64,000 bases of DNA. Source: Iris pallida. Taxonomy: Eukaryota; Streptophyta; Magnoliopsida; Asparagales; Iridaceae. The notes beneath the pieces are model-generated. The model worked only from the letters and a program-made list of their open reading frames with translations, made no database searches and was not told where the DNA came from. Positions 11,075 through 22,020 of the stretch are shown in pieces. Position 1 is the stretch's first letter. Every line of letters begins with the position of its first letter. Both the position numbers and the translations under genes were made by a program. The DNA lies in the NCBI GenBank assembly GCA_029216955.1, contig JANAVB010023997.1, positions 1,266,524 through 1,330,523 of the forward strand, in the 5' to 3' direction.

Positions 11075-12263
11075 AGAAGAACCTAGAATAATATAATTGC
11101 CTGTAGGGATTTATTTATTTTCAACTTGAACACCTTGTAACCTGTGTTGCTTTAAATAGGACTCTGTGGCTTCAGTGGGACCTCCCCTTTACTTATCAGC
11201 TGTTCAGGTTATCGAGGCGAGTACATTCTCTGATCATTTCATATCCTGCTTAGAATTATATTCCTGCTTTAGATTACATACTTGATGCTATCACGACATT
11301 ATCACGGATTAGTACTATACGGATCTCTTCATGCGATGTTATCCCCCTCGGAAGCATCGGGTACATTGTGTCATGTGCGTTTCACTTTTATCATGTACTC
11401 CTGTGCTTTCACCATACATGTACACTCTTGTGAATCTTGTACTCTCATGTTCACAGAGCCTTCATGTATACTATTATGTGCACCCTTTTAAAGGCCCCAT
11501 GTGATATCCTGTACAATAACATAACCTGCTTAGATCCTTGTGTACTGATTGGGGAAAACGGGGGAGTGCTAGTAGTCATGTGAACAATTCTTTAGTAGTG
11601 TAGATCATGTACAACTCTTTAGTGTAGATCATGTACCAATCTGTTCCGTTCACATGTGCTATCATGTACTCTACATCATTAGCCACTGTTAGTTCTCTAC
11701 TTATAGTAGATATTTCTATTACAGTTCTCTCTATCTATTTACATACTGTATTCTTCAGCACTTGTATCTTACTTTACTATATATTTATATTTTCTAACCT
11801 GCTATGAACTGTTGAGATGTAATGTGCTCGTTCCAGTCCTGACTGGACCTGTTGATAAATTTTACAGATAGCCTGGAGGTGCCTGCTAGCCTAGAGGAGA
11901 CACATTAGAGGTTGTTTAGGTAGTTATTTCATTTGTCTGGAGTTGTATTTACTTTGTGGATTACTGTATCTTTATTGAGTTTTGAGATGTACTTCTGGGT
12001 TCATGTATCTTAGACACTTAGACTTCTATCTCCTGTATTTATTTTATATTTCATGTTTTATCTATCCTTATCATGCTCTACCTTAGATGTGATTGAGTTT
12101 GTATCTGCTATGTCACCCCCATTCGGGGAGTATAAACTGTTTAGTCTTATACTGTTAGATGCATTGAGACCTAGGACATCGTTCTACCGCCGACACTGCG
12201 GCGTAGGCTGGGCGTCGTTACGTTCTCGTGCCCTAACTCTAGGGTGCGGGTCGTGACAAATAT

Positions 12264-12470
12264 TTTCTAAATAGTTTATAAAAACACAAGGTTGTCATAG
12301 AAGAGACGACTACTCAGAGGTAATATGGACGTGGTAGACGCAAACTTCGTTTAGGGTGTAGAAAAAGTAATTCAGAGGTAGTATGGACGTGAAATGTCTT
12401 GTCTACTGGGGGTGATTGTAGAAGGGATGAATTCTTTTAACAGAATTCAGGAACGCCCAAGGGAGTGTGG
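12264..12470 (-). repeat. TAT-1 3' tandem repeats, right of LARD-A
   Basis: The sequence continues the array at 828-976. Copies of CAGAGGTARTATGGAC lie at 12315 and 12373, and TTGTCAT at 12292 matches 873. A weaker relative, CAGAGGTAATACAAACGTGA, is seen at about 47790 in the equivalent part of TAT-2. Confidence 0.6.
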
Positions 12471-12474
12471 GTGC

Positions 12475-13620
12475 CTATGCTTGTTTGAACCTTAGACATA
12501 GTACTTCTTGAGGAACTTGCCATTGATTGGCATCATTAGTCAGTTGCCGTTTGGTTTGGCCAGTCGGTAGGCACCATTGGAGTAGACCATCTCTATGACG
12601 AACGATCCTTCCCATTTGGGCTCGAACTTTCCAGCCATCTTGTGAGTCATCACCATCGGTCTTCGAACTGATAAGACGAGGTCGTCCACTTGGAATGTTC
12701 TTTCTCGGACCTTTTTGTTGAAGGCACCGAAAATCCAAGCTTGGTAAAGCTCGATTCGTTGCTGAGCTAGCAGACATTTTTATCCAACGCCCCTAACTCT
12801 TGTAGCCGTCGGTGTTGATTATCTTCGTCGGTCAGCTGGTTGGTCATGGCTACCCGTAAAAATGGGATATGGATCACCAGGGGAAGCACTGCCTTGCTTC
12901 TATAGACAAGAGAGAATGATGTGTTGCTCGTGGGTGTTCGAACGGTTTATGCAATAAGCCCACAGACATTCACCAAGCTTCTCATTCCAGTCGCGCTTAT
13001 TAGAATAAAGAAATTTCTTAAGTAATTTAATGATAGTCTTGTTGAATGCTTCGGCTAGCCCGTTTGCTGCAGGATTATAAGCCGTCGATGCCACATTATG
13101 TATTCAATTTTTATCACAGAACTGATGGAATGTGTGGCTCACAAACTGTGGACCATTGTCATGAATAATCCTTCTGGGTACTCCGAAGCGGTATATGATG
13201 TAATATTTGACAAAGCTGATCACGTTCGAGGTTTTTACCTCGGCAGAGGTACTGCTTCCGCCCACTTTGAAAAGTGGTCAGTGATGGCGGGTGTCCTCTG
13301 GATGATGGTGGACTGATCAGTCTGATGATATCCATTCCCCATGCTTCAAATGGCCAGGCGATCGTCGTGGGGTGTAGAAACTCCGAAGGTCGGTGGATGA
13401 AGTCAACATACAACTGACATACATGATACTTCTTTGCGTAATCAACGACCGCTGCCACCATAGTGGGACAGTAGTAGCCCATGCGACGCAGTCGATCCTG
13501 TAACTTGGGACCAGGCTGATGGGCTCCACAGATGCTATCGTGTGCCTCCCTGAGCGCTTCTTGTGCTTTTTTCTCGGATAAACATCGTAAGAGAAGCCCA
13601 TCATATGAGCGAAGGTACAA
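12475..13620 (-). pseudogene. TAT-1 integrase, broken
   Basis: From high to low coordinates, the zinc-binding part (AHDSICGAH, then HVCQ) is followed by the core with WGMDI for the first Asp, a frameshift through the second Asp region, NGLAEAFNK with the Glu at about 13055, and the C-terminal part ending near 12475. The intact integrase of TAT-2 (48612-49688) aligns throughout. At least two frameshifts separate the pieces 13159-13620, 12900-13094 and 12475-12777. In HVCQ the usual first Cys of the Cys pair is replaced by His. No chromodomain is present, as is usual for the Tat lineage. Confidence 0.8.
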
Positions 13621-13734
13621 TATCTTAGTAGTTGTGTCGTAAAAGAACCGGAGAGAGCAACTCTGGACAGAAGTAGCTTCCTTCAGGTTTTCAGGTAAGA
13701 TCCTGTAGACTGTGAAGTCTATGAACGGGAATCA

Positions 13735-14390
13735 TCAGTCTCGAACGTCAACATTAGTGTCCATTTGTACTGAGTAACTCAGACACGTATATAGATTATT
13801 CTTGGGGCAAACCAGCACTTGGCCCATTATCGTGACGATATATTGGGTTCCAACATGAGCTGTTAGGGAAGCAGCGAGGCCAACTAGCGACCTCCAAGTT
13901 TTGCAATCGAGGTACATGTTCTATAAAGAACCCTGTGAAGGTAGAGATGATATCGATTTTTGCCTGTGGTATGGAACCAGATCTTCATGTCGGACTTCGT
14001 ATTATCCTCGAACCTGGTTGATAATCAGTTTCGAGTCACCGTAGACTTTAATGTGGTCAACCCCGAACTGCTTAACGAGCTAGAGCCCGATGATGAAAGC
14101 ATTATACTCAGTAACTTTATTGGTGCAGGACTCCATGAGGTTGTACACACGATGGATGACTAAGCCGCCATGAGTGATGAGAACAACTCCGACCCCTACA
14201 ATAATCTCATCTTTGGGGCCTGTTCCTAAAGCCCCGTCAAAGAATATATGCCAGACAAGGTTGTCTGAGATTGCATTGGACTCTAGGACTTCATCGGGAT
14301 ATCTTCGTAGAGTTTCGATGTCTTCGGTACAGGATGCACATCCAAGAAATAGGTCAATGCTTGTCCTTTAATCGCCTTTTGTAGGACAAA
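13735..14390 (-). pseudogene. TAT-1 RNase H region, heavily decayed
   Basis: The position between RT and integrase corresponds to the RNase H of TAT-2 (49967-50560). Only short minus-strand pieces stay open (for example 13735-13917). The plus-strand frames here (13960-14163, 14174-14371) are antisense shadows. The family gives the role of RNase H, removal of RNA from RNA-DNA hybrids; no active product is expected here. Confidence 0.55.
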
Positions 14391-14397
14391 GACTATG

Positions 14398-15620
14398 TCA
14401 TAAGGTGTCAAGAAGATTGCCCACGTAGCCAGTCGTGAGTGTCCCTGGCTTGGTCATAAGGACTCGGAGGGGATTGACTCTGGAGATGACGTAAATCGTC
14501 TGCCCAGCCACATAATGGCACGTCTTTTGAATTGCGAAGAGTAGAGCGAGACACTCCTTCTCCAAAGGATAATACCGATGCTCGGCTCCAATCATGGTCC
14601 TATTAAGGCAGTAGATTGCCTGTTCGTGGCCTTTATTGCTTCTCTATGCTAGCAAAACATCGAGAGAATGATCCATAACTCGGACGTATAGCAGAAAGGG
14701 TCTCCCCACGACTGGTGCTACTAGTACTGGTGGACTAGTGAGATACTTCTTGTTGTCGTCGAACGTGCGCTGGCATTCTTCTGTCCGAACAAAAGAAACC
14801 CCTTTCTTTATTAGTTTGGTGAAAGGTTGACATCTACCAGAGAGATTTGCTATGAATCTTCTGATATATGCCAAGCGCCCTTGCTGTCCTTGGAGCTCGC
14901 GAAGATTCTTCGGAGGAGCCATGTCCAAGATCGCCTTAGTTTTCTCAGGGTCAATATGAATATCCTTGGCTGTGATGATAAAGCCCAAGAATTTGCCACT
15001 GGAGACTCCCATAAATGACTTGGTTGGGTTCATCTTCAGTTGATGTGTTCACATTAAGTCAAACGTTATTTTTAAGTCGTCTAAGTGACTGGATTACTTT
15101 TTGCTATTGACGGCAATGTCATCAACGTAACATTCTACCGTTTTTAGAGGTGCTTACAGAATATGGTGCTCATTGCCCGCTGGTATGTTGCTCCCGCATT
15201 CTTTAACCCGAAGGGCATCACTGTGTAATAGTATATCCCTTTTGGAGTCCGAAATAATGTATGCTTCTCATCTTCGGAAAACATCTTGATTTGGTTGTAG
15301 CCTGAGAAACCATCCACAAAGGACATACGCTCAAAGCCACAAGTGTTGTTGATCATCATGTCGGTGATCGGGAGAGGAAACTCGTCTTTTGGGCACACCG
15401 AGTTGAGATCCCTGAAGTCTATGTAGATCTGAATTTTTCCGTTCTTCTTAGTGACTGGGACAATGTTGGCCACCCAATCTAGGTGTTGTTCTTCCCGAAT
15501 GAATCCACTCTCTAAGAGTTTGTCAAGTTCTTCATCGATAGCATCCATAATGTTGGGGCAAAAATGCCACTGTTGCTGTTTGACAGGCTTAGCATCGGGT
15601 AGGATGTTGAGACAGTACAT
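14398..15620 (-). pseudogene. TAT-1 reverse transcriptase, broken
   Basis: Three pieces are seen. 15144-15620 carries QQQWHFCP, FIREEQH, NGKIQIYIDFRDLN, FVDGFSGYNQI and MPFGLKNAGATYQRAM. A stop and frameshift follow, and the catalytic CYVDDIAV lies in another frame near 15115. 14644-15033 starts MNPTKSFMGVSSGKFLGF (connection to thumb), and 14398-14595 carries AEHRYYPLEKECLAL. This order is that of Ty3/gypsy RT. The broken frame at the YVDD motif means no working enzyme. Confidence 0.85.
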
Positions 15621-15766
15621 GTAGACTTATGGGTCTAAACCTAGCATATCCTCGTAGCTCTAAACAAAGACATTGATGTACTCTCGGGTAAGCTGTATCA
15701 GAGATTCTTTGTCTTCTCCCGTCAAGCTTTTGCTAATGAAGATGGGTTTTGGGGAAGCCTTATCTT

Positions 15767-16383
15767 CTAGTTTGACTTGGACAAATTTATCCTCAGTGGG
15801 AGGTTTGCGCTATTCGAAGCGCCATTCCCATTGGGATCCCAGACGTTGAGCCCAGGGTTCGTCTTTGAAGAATTCAAGTATTTGGTCTTTGTCCTCGAAT
15901 GGAGGATCTGCAGAGACCATATTGACAGACAATATCTTTTTGAAGGCATTTTCGATACTGGTATCAGAGTCCCAGGTTCAGGAGTAGGAGGAATGTGGAT
16001 GCATAAGGACCTCCGGTTCAGAGCTTTCCGAAGTTGTTGTGGGCGTAACGTAACCCAACCTCCGACGAGTACGTTGGTAGTAATTTTGGGAATTTTTCTT
16101 CGGGGTGCGAAGTCATAAGGGAAGACATCGATCTTTGCCATAGTTGATTCCCCTGTCACTTTTTAGGTCGTAACCCATTTTTTGCATGAGGTGTTTGGCT
16201 TAGAGTAGTATATTGGTAGAGTTGCATCTTGCCATTATCGAGTTCTGGTTCTGCCGGAGCCAGTCGTTGAAGATGCTCTAATCGACCAAAGATGATGGGT
16301 TTCTCCTCCTTCTTCCTCGCTGGAATCAAGAAGTAGGTGCCTCGGGAAGGGACAACTCGCCTTGCGAAGTTAGTAGTTGTCAC
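15767..16383 (-). pseudogene. TAT-1 linker between gag-protease and RT (part)
   Basis: Two open pieces (15767-16159 and 16156-16383) occupy the place of the 52000-52500 stretch in TAT-2, upstream of RT. The second includes GRLEHLQRLAPAEPELDNGK. No known catalytic domain is recognised. The two frames overlap, so at least one frameshift lies near 16158. Confidence 0.5.
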
Positions 16384-16542
16384 CTGTGTTTATAGCAAAT
16401 ATAGAGCATTGTCTAAGAAATATCTAGTGTTCCAATTGGCACAAGAGTAATTTAAAGACAACTTCCTATTAATGAAATGCAAAATTTATCCCAAGTGATT
16501 ACATTATCTAAAGAGTGTGCCTCGATATTGGCACATACGTAG

Positions 16543-16660
16543 GCCCCATTTAGTTCACTGTAATGTAATCGTAATCACAATGTAATCAAATGAAAAAATT
16601 AATTTTTTTCTATTTGATTACATTGCGATTACAATTATATTATATTGTACCAAACAAGGC
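16543..16660. mobile_element. Foldback MITE, 118 bp, in the TAT-1 linker
   Basis: The ends GCCCCATTTAGTTC and its counterpart GCCTTGTTTGGTAC (read on the other strand) begin arms of about 50 bases. The arms meet at AATGTAATCAAAT and ATTTGATTACATT around an A/T-rich loop. A 5 bp repeat CGTAG flanks it (16538-16542 and 16661-16665). The whole element can fold into a long hairpin and encodes nothing. The superfamily is not certain: the ends look hAT-like, but a 5 bp duplication is short for hAT. Confidence 0.75.
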
Positions 16661-16677
16661 CGTAGTCTCCTAACTCT

Positions 16678-16977
16678 TCATCCGTGAAGCACCAGGGCCG
16701 TCTTGGGAGAAGATGGAGGACGTTTCCTCCTTAGCTTGACTACCAAGGGGGCTGCAGTCGAAGGTTCGTGTGACCTCAGAGTTGGCTTTAGAGCCTTCCG
16801 GGGATGTCTTATTTGCATGGGCTCCTGGATAGCCTCTGACATGGTTGAGGATGATCGAGCCGAAGCTTTTCCTCGGAGCTTGATGACGAAGGGAGCCAAC
16901 GTTTTGGAAGGTTTCCCCTTTAATCGAAACTTCAACGGTTCTTCAGCAATAACTGCACTCTCTACTTCGTCGTTCAC
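16678..16977 (-). pseudogene. TAT-1 linker with PLVVKLR-type repeats
   Basis: The open 99-codon piece contains APFVIKLRGK and APLVVKLRRK. TAT-2 has the related repeated motif EPLVIDLRRN in the same place (52680-52920). No enzyme domain is recognised. The conserved repeat between protease and RT suggests a short repeated interaction motif or a charged linker. This is inference. Confidence 0.55.
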
Positions 16978-17039
16978 GTCATTGGCGTTGGCGTCCCATG
17001 GGACTAATTTTTACAGATTAGCATCTGTTCAGCATGCTT

Positions 17040-18673
17040 CGAGTCCTCGAAAGGGATCGATGTCAGTGAACTCAGTCTTGATAGTCCCGTCACTGACCAC
17101 ATACTTCATGCATTGATAGAGAGTGGAGGGCTTCTCGAGTGAGGAAGGAGTCAACATTCTGTAAAGCTATGCTGAGGGCTTCTCGAGTCTCTTTGGAGAG
17201 ACGGAGAAGCTCGAAGAATGTTAGTTGAGCTGGAGTGTTGGCCAGTTGCGCCAATATATCAAAATTGTAGGGCTTGATTGGCCCTATTGCCGAGTCTTTT
17301 CTCAGAGGCTTGTCGAAATAAACCTCCTTCTGCTTCTGTTTATCTGTAGCAGGTGCTTGACATGGGCCTGCTTCCGATATGTTGGGGGCGTTGGCCGCAA
17401 CTGGCAGAGGTGTTCCCTCCTCTGGAGTTTGGTTTTCTTCTCGTTGGTGAGCCGAACGAGTGGTAACCAAAGTGTCATCTGTTGATGTAGAAACCATGCG
17501 ACATGTCTTGACCTTCTTTTCCTTGACAGAGCGTGCTTCAGGCACCATCATGTCAGGGGTGAGATCATGGTGGATCCATATTACTTTGCCTCACGGCGTT
17601 GTAAATGGGATGAGGCCTTGGGCGTTGTCACGGGCCAGTAGAAGATTGACTGCTTCCATCGTCACTCTCGGGATGGGGACTATGCCGTCTTGAACCTCTA
17701 TTCTCAAAAAACTTTCGAACTGGAGAGTGACCATGTTGGCGGTAACAGTCTTCTCCTCGTAGTCGAGGGAGATGCCTTTGACGTCGATGAGGTGCTGTAT
17801 TTGTATCTTCAACATGTAGCACTCGCGTGTAGAATGGTGGACATACTGGTGGTAGTGGCAGTATTTTGATTGTCCACCTTTTCTACTTCATCGGGACGCT
17901 TAGGAGGTGGGAGGTAAAGTTTGTCGCTCTTTGTCAACATATCGAAGAGTTCTAGTGTATCTTTATCGTTAAAAGAGTAGGTTTCTTTCAGCATCTGCAC
18001 TTTGGCGTGCTTCATGTTCACTGCTGCCGAATCTTTGGAGATGTTGACGGTCATGGCTTGCTTATCTTTTTCTTCTTTATTGTCGGTAAATGCTTTCTTT
18101 TATCTTCGAGAGAGGGGAAGTCTAGTCCCAGCAATTGTGCGTCCTGTGCTTTTTTTGAGCTACAACTGCTTCTGTAATAAAATGTGTCCACTCTACGCAT
18201 GGAGCACTGTGCCACAGTTTGATTAAAAGGAGCATGTTCTTGCGACAGGAGTCCATAAGCATGGGCTCAGGTATACCAGGAGGCAACCTCAAAGCGGCCT
18301 GGCGGAAGCGCTCAATGTATGCGCGTACAGGCTCCTTCTCCTTCTAGACTATGTCCATGAGGGTCGACATTGTCATGTCCATTCCTCCTTCGTAGAATCA
18401 ATTGAGGAATATGTTCTTCAAGTCTTCGAAGGATAAAATCTAGTTGTCCGGAAGGCTGCAAAACCATTTATAGGCTACCCCATGTAGGGCTCCTATGAAT
18501 ATGTTGGTAAGAAGCGCATCATCCTTTGGCAGATGTCCTATTACTGAGGCGAAGTACCTCAAGTATCGACGGGGAGACTCCTTCGTATCGAACGGCGTAA
18601 GTATCTGCAAATTATATTTCGTAGGATAGATCATATTATCCCATTCGGCAGGATATGGTTGCCGAATCCCCAT
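17040..18673 (-). pseudogene. TAT-1 gag, with protease core deleted
   Basis: The piece 18440-18673 starts MGIRQPYPAEWDN and matches the Retrotrans_gag domain of TAT-2, ending GVAYKWFCSLPDN. 17809-18054 carries the SFNDKDTLELFDML segment. Just below it, in another frame, a zinc-knuckle-like CHYHQYVHHSTREC follows. 17090-17551 ends with NFDILAQLANTP and RLSKETREAL. The next homologous sequence after about 17140 is the part that in TAT-2 lies beyond the protease, so roughly 450 bp including the aspartic protease core are gone. Confidence 0.75.
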
Positions 18674-18743
18674 CTTTTGGAGTGCTGCTCACTTTTCTTT
18701 GGCATCATAGCGACCGTATCATTCCTTGAGGGCTTGCTGTATT

Positions 18744-19472
18744 TCATTCGACATTGTAGGCCATGTTGTCGATGGAGTGGATGAAGCTGGCGTCGCTTGG
18801 CTCACGATGGGAAGCACATGGACCCACTGTTAGCCGTTGGGTCTGGAGCAGGAGTAGAGATTGTGGGGTCAATTTCTTTTTGATCGCCAGGACAACAAAA
18901 GCTAAGTACTTCATAGTAATGTTTAACGTGTTTAGGCTCTCCTCGAAAACTTTTATATATTTCTGCTGACCAGAGCCTTCACTGCTTTCCATGTTGTTGT
19001 CACCTTCGGTCATAAATACGGACACCATGTGCGGATAGGTATAAGGGACAGTAGATCTTTTTCTCTCTGGTTCAGAAGGATGAGTCTCATCGTCTTGAGG
19101 GTAAACTGGTTGGTTGCAATCATCTTTCTACTCATTGTAATTGCTACCTCCAACTTTTTGGCTACCTGCGCCTGCAAAGGTATCTGTGTCATACAGTCTC
19201 TCATTGGATTGGACAGCCAGATTATCATAAACGGTAGGGGGTTGACTACCCCCAACTGCAGCGTCATACCCCTGCGACAAGGATCCATATCTGGAATACG
19301 AGCCTTGGAAAACACCCGTACTGGGTATTGTCGTTTTGCTACCCCCAGGCTGGTTCTTGGGCTTATTAGCCAAAATAAGAGGGTTCTTGGAAAGCTTCTT
19401 GAGAAATGGAGAACCCCGTGCCGTATTGCATGAAGCAACACGGAGTTTATTCTCCTTTTTTTCAGATGCCAT
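18744..19472 (-). pseudogene. TAT-1 gag N-terminal region
   Basis: Overlapping minus-strand pieces at 18744-19028 and 19128-19472 lie between ORF1 and the gag core. The second is rich in Gly, Ser, Pro and Asn (KNQPGGSK, VGGSQPPTV), similar in composition to the TAT-2 segment at 55336-55566. No domain is recognised. At least one frameshift separates the two pieces. Confidence 0.5.
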
Positions 19473-19952
19473 CGGTTGTAGTCTTTGGAAGACGGACCGC
19501 CTCTTTGGTGGTAAGGCGGCTGTTTGGCAGCAGCAGTACTTGATGGTGATCTGGGTACAATTGTGCCTTGGTTTAGATATATCCTACGTCGCAGATCCCT
19601 CCCACGATTTACGCTTATGGGGAGTTGTTGGAGTCTCCAACCTTATACTCGTTTCGTGTGCGTAGGAAAGCTACGCGCAGGAGTGAGGATATGGAGATAC
19701 CTTCCCTCCTCTTAGTTCCTGTGTGTGAAGTACGCTCAGGTCCTGATCGGGGAGTTACTGATGAGGTAGACTCCTTCCATGCTTACAAGAACACTGTTCA
19801 CACGAGTCTATCTCGATAGTAGGTACCCCTTGGCTTGAATCACGCGCATGAGTGCTCAAGTAATAGCGAGGTTTTATCGGTCAAGGCATCTAGACACTTG
19901 AACCAGTTTTGTATAGCTTTCCATTGGCTGTACGCATGACTGTCAACGCGGG

Positions 19953-20639
19953 TCATTGGTCTGTTGTTGGCATAGCACTTTGATCGCGTGAAGCGAGTGC
20001 TGCCTTGGATTTTTTTCTACTACCCCTAGTAGGTGCATAGTATTCAGAGTCCAACAGAGTGGTTGGCATAGCACTTTGGCCGTGTAAGGCACGTGCTGCC
20101 TTGGCTCTCTTTGTGTTACCCCTAGAAGGTGTATAAAGTTCAGAATCCAACATGGCCTTAACCGATGGGTAGGAAATTCTGTCAAAGATAGAAGTTCTTG
20201 TCTGTACAACGTCCCTCGTCGTCAAGAGGGTCACTGCATATTTCTTTCAGCATTGTGCCTTCGTCAGGCCCGCCATAGGGGAGCCGTACTCCTCATTGCA
20301 TTTTTTCGAAGTGGGAACTGAGCGAGGCGGCATGTCAGTAGCAGCCAAAATCTTTTTTGGGGCTTCATCAGTAAAGGGGTTCTGGAGAGCAGTCCCCTCC
20401 GTCGTGTTGCTCATCGCAGCCACCTTCGGCACCCAGGTGCGTTGAGGCTTCTTCAGTTTTACGAACCGCTTTGAAGTACTCGACTTCTCCTCAGAAAGAA
20501 GATCTTCAAAAGCTTGTTGGTCGAAACGCACGACCAATGTCTTTTGAGAAGATCTCGGCAAGTTTTTGTCAGACTGTGTCACCACCTTCTCGTTGGAGGA
20601 AGAGGCAGTCCCCAGCAGATTCACCATCTTGTTTGCCAT
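19953..20639 (-). pseudogene. TAT-1 ORF1 (upstream of gag), broken
   Basis: The frame opens at 20639, three codons inside the LTR, but the more likely start is the ATG at 20627, inside the primer site. It includes KTLVVRFDQQAFEDLLSEE, which TAT-4 repeats as MLVVRFDPRTFKDLLFE. The second piece (19953-20234) holds a tandem pair of about 31 residues: LDSELYTPSRGNTKRAKAA and LDSEYYAPTRGSRKKSKAA, each ending QSAMPTT. Tat/Ogre elements are known to carry an extra ORF before gag with no assigned function. A frameshift near 20240 breaks this copy. Confidence 0.65.
20607..20629 (-). promoter_or_regulatory. Primer binding site of TAT-1
   Basis: Read on the minus strand, AGATGGTGAATCTGCTGGGG follows the LTR end GCAAACA. 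TAT-2 and TAT-4 have ATGGCGACTCTG-type versions. This matches the tRNA-Arg type site reported for Ogre-like elements, with mutations in this copy. Confidence 0.65.
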
Positions 20640-21650
20640 AAAAAAGGTTATACGAACATTTTTTATATTAAACGTAAAAATAGTACAATTGATTCCTAAA
20701 CAAAAGATCTAGGTACAAAATTTATGGGAAAGTGTGATGGTGGAGATCGAGCACTGCAGCGACTCCTTTACTCCGTTGACGATCTGACGACAAGTTGAAC
20801 TTGCTTTGGCTTTCTAGTGCTGGTGATTGAAGCTCTAGGATTGCCAATCAAGAGGGTACCGAAGTTGAAGACTTCGAAGCCTCTTTATCGAAGGAAAACT
20901 TCTTCTATTTATAGGGGAGCACATATGCGATTTGCATAAGGATTGTGCAGGAATGCTGTACGTAGAGATATGAGAGAATCTCGAGGTTGCACGGTAGGGG
21001 CTGCTACTGATCTGACACATGGCAGATACTAGAATTCCCTTTTATCAAGATCTTTGGGAGAGTTATCAACAACTGAATAACGACACATGGCGTGTGTTTA
21101 TTTTTGATCGGATGAATCTAAGCAGATTTTGTTCCTATATCCGAAGTTAGATTTTCTCTTATCTTAGGGGGCCATTGGTTTAAACAATCCGATTTCATAT
21201 GGCCCTCGTTTATGAGAAAAAGTCCATCCTTATCTGTGGTTTAAACAAACCGATAGGATAAGGCTCTTATCAACAGAATCGAACTCTGTTATATCTTAAA
21301 AGCAGTGGTTTAAACAAACCAATTTGGGTACTATCTGAAAAGATACCCGTGGAACCATGCCACCTAGCTTTTGGCGAAGCTTCTATGTCAATGTGCTTCT
21401 GGGCTACGAGTAGATTGTTCTTCAGGCGATAGAGTCACTGTGCTTTTAGAGCGACGAGGCGACTGTGCTTCGAGCGACGAAGTCACTGCGCATTTCGGGT
21501 AACAAGTGGACTTGTGCTTTAGGGCGATGAGTAGACTTGTGCTTTGGGCAATAGAGAAACTGTGCTTGAGAGCGAGTAGTGGACTTGTGCTTGAGGATGA
21601 ACGAGTTACTGCACTTTTGGGTTATCGCTAGGGCACTGTAGAAGGAATGA
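20630..21650 (-). repeat. TAT-1 LTR (upper boundary uncertain)
   Basis: The end TGTTTGCC (plus strand) is secure because the primer site adjoins it. The U3 side holds three copies of GGTTTAAACAAACCRAT-like sequence (about 21175-21320) and several repeats of TGGACTTGTGCTTTRGG-like sequence (about 21410-21600). I did not find the LTR start motif, so the end given is a guess. Confidence 0.5.
20905..20914 (-). promoter_or_regulatory. TATA box in the TAT-1 LTR
   Basis: CTATAAATAG on the minus strand, about 280 bases before the LTR end. The same ten bases occur in the LTRs of TAT-2, TAT-3 and TAT-4. Confidence 0.6.
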
Positions 21651-21955
21651 GCTGGCTGCGGTCCTGAGTCGAGGAGAGGGCGCAGTCAGTTGTCTGCGCT
21701 TCGGGGACGAAGGAGCTAGTTCTGGTATAAGTCTTTTAAGAGCAATTAATGACTGCTCTTTTGTTGGACGAGTCGGTCGTCCTCTTCTTTAATTATCGCC
21801 GTCATTTATGGGAATTCCAAGAAGTTAGTGGCCTAGGATTCAGTCGAAATGAACTTATTAAATGAGGTTCATTATGCTGAGTTTCAAGTTCATCCATTAA
21901 TTCGGGGGCCTTTGACCGATGGCCATGTGGCATGTGGGTTAGACCACACTCAGCC

Positions 21956-21963
21956 TATATAAA
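21956..21963 (+). promoter_or_regulatory. TATA box before the ORF at 22021
   Basis: TATATAAA lies 65 bases before the ATG. The upstream sequence AATGAACTTATTAAATG resembles AATGAATTTATTAAATG at about 45650, upstream of the TAT-2 accessory ORF at 45791. That supports an equivalent accessory promoter. Confidence 0.5.
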
Positions 21964-22020
21964 AAGGAAGCTTTTCTCTGATAGAGATCATTTCCACTGT
22001 CTTTTAGCATTCCCACCGTC

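Larger units (their letters stand above)
977..12258 (+). mobile_element. LARD-A: complete non-coding LTR element, 11.3 kb
   Basis: The two LTRs (977-5279 and 7967-12258) both begin TGTTAGCACCC and end GTCGTGACA. They are flanked by the exact 5 bp duplication AATAT (972-976 and 12259-12263). The 2.7 kb internal region has no gag or pol and no ORF over 85 codons. A polypurine stretch and the box ATTTCGAAGACGAAATTT precede the 3' LTR, a pattern of Tekay/Del chromoviruses. Long LTRs with a short non-coding interior fit the LARD class of large retrotransposon derivatives, which depend on proteins supplied by another element. The donor lineage is inferred from the terminal motifs only. Confidence 0.9.
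7967..12258 (+). repeat. LARD-A 3' LTR (4292 bp)
   Basis: Near-identical copy of 977-5279 with scattered single-base differences and short indels. All compartments are kept: the GC block at 9065-9690, the 157 bp array at 10077-10640 and the W-box cluster at 10965-11074. The high similarity marks LARD-A as younger than LARD-B and COP-1. Confidence 0.9.
12264..21700 (-). mobile_element. TAT-1: decayed Tat/Ogre-type Ty3/gypsy element
   Basis: In minus orientation the order is LTR (from about 21650 down to 20630), primer site, ORF1, gag, linker, RT, RNase H, integrase, then 3' non-coding repeats. Closest relative in the window is TAT-2. All frames are broken by stops and frameshifts, the protease core is missing, and a small foldback element sits at 16543-16660. 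The 3' LTR is not in the window. The upper LTR boundary is uncertain because I found no clear terminal motif. Confidence 0.75.

Noticed and set aside
16703..17116. 137-codon plus-strand ORF in TAT-1
   Set aside because: It is antisense to the gag-linker region, which has clear homology in TAT-2. Unlike the TAT-2 accessory ORFs it has no TATA box.
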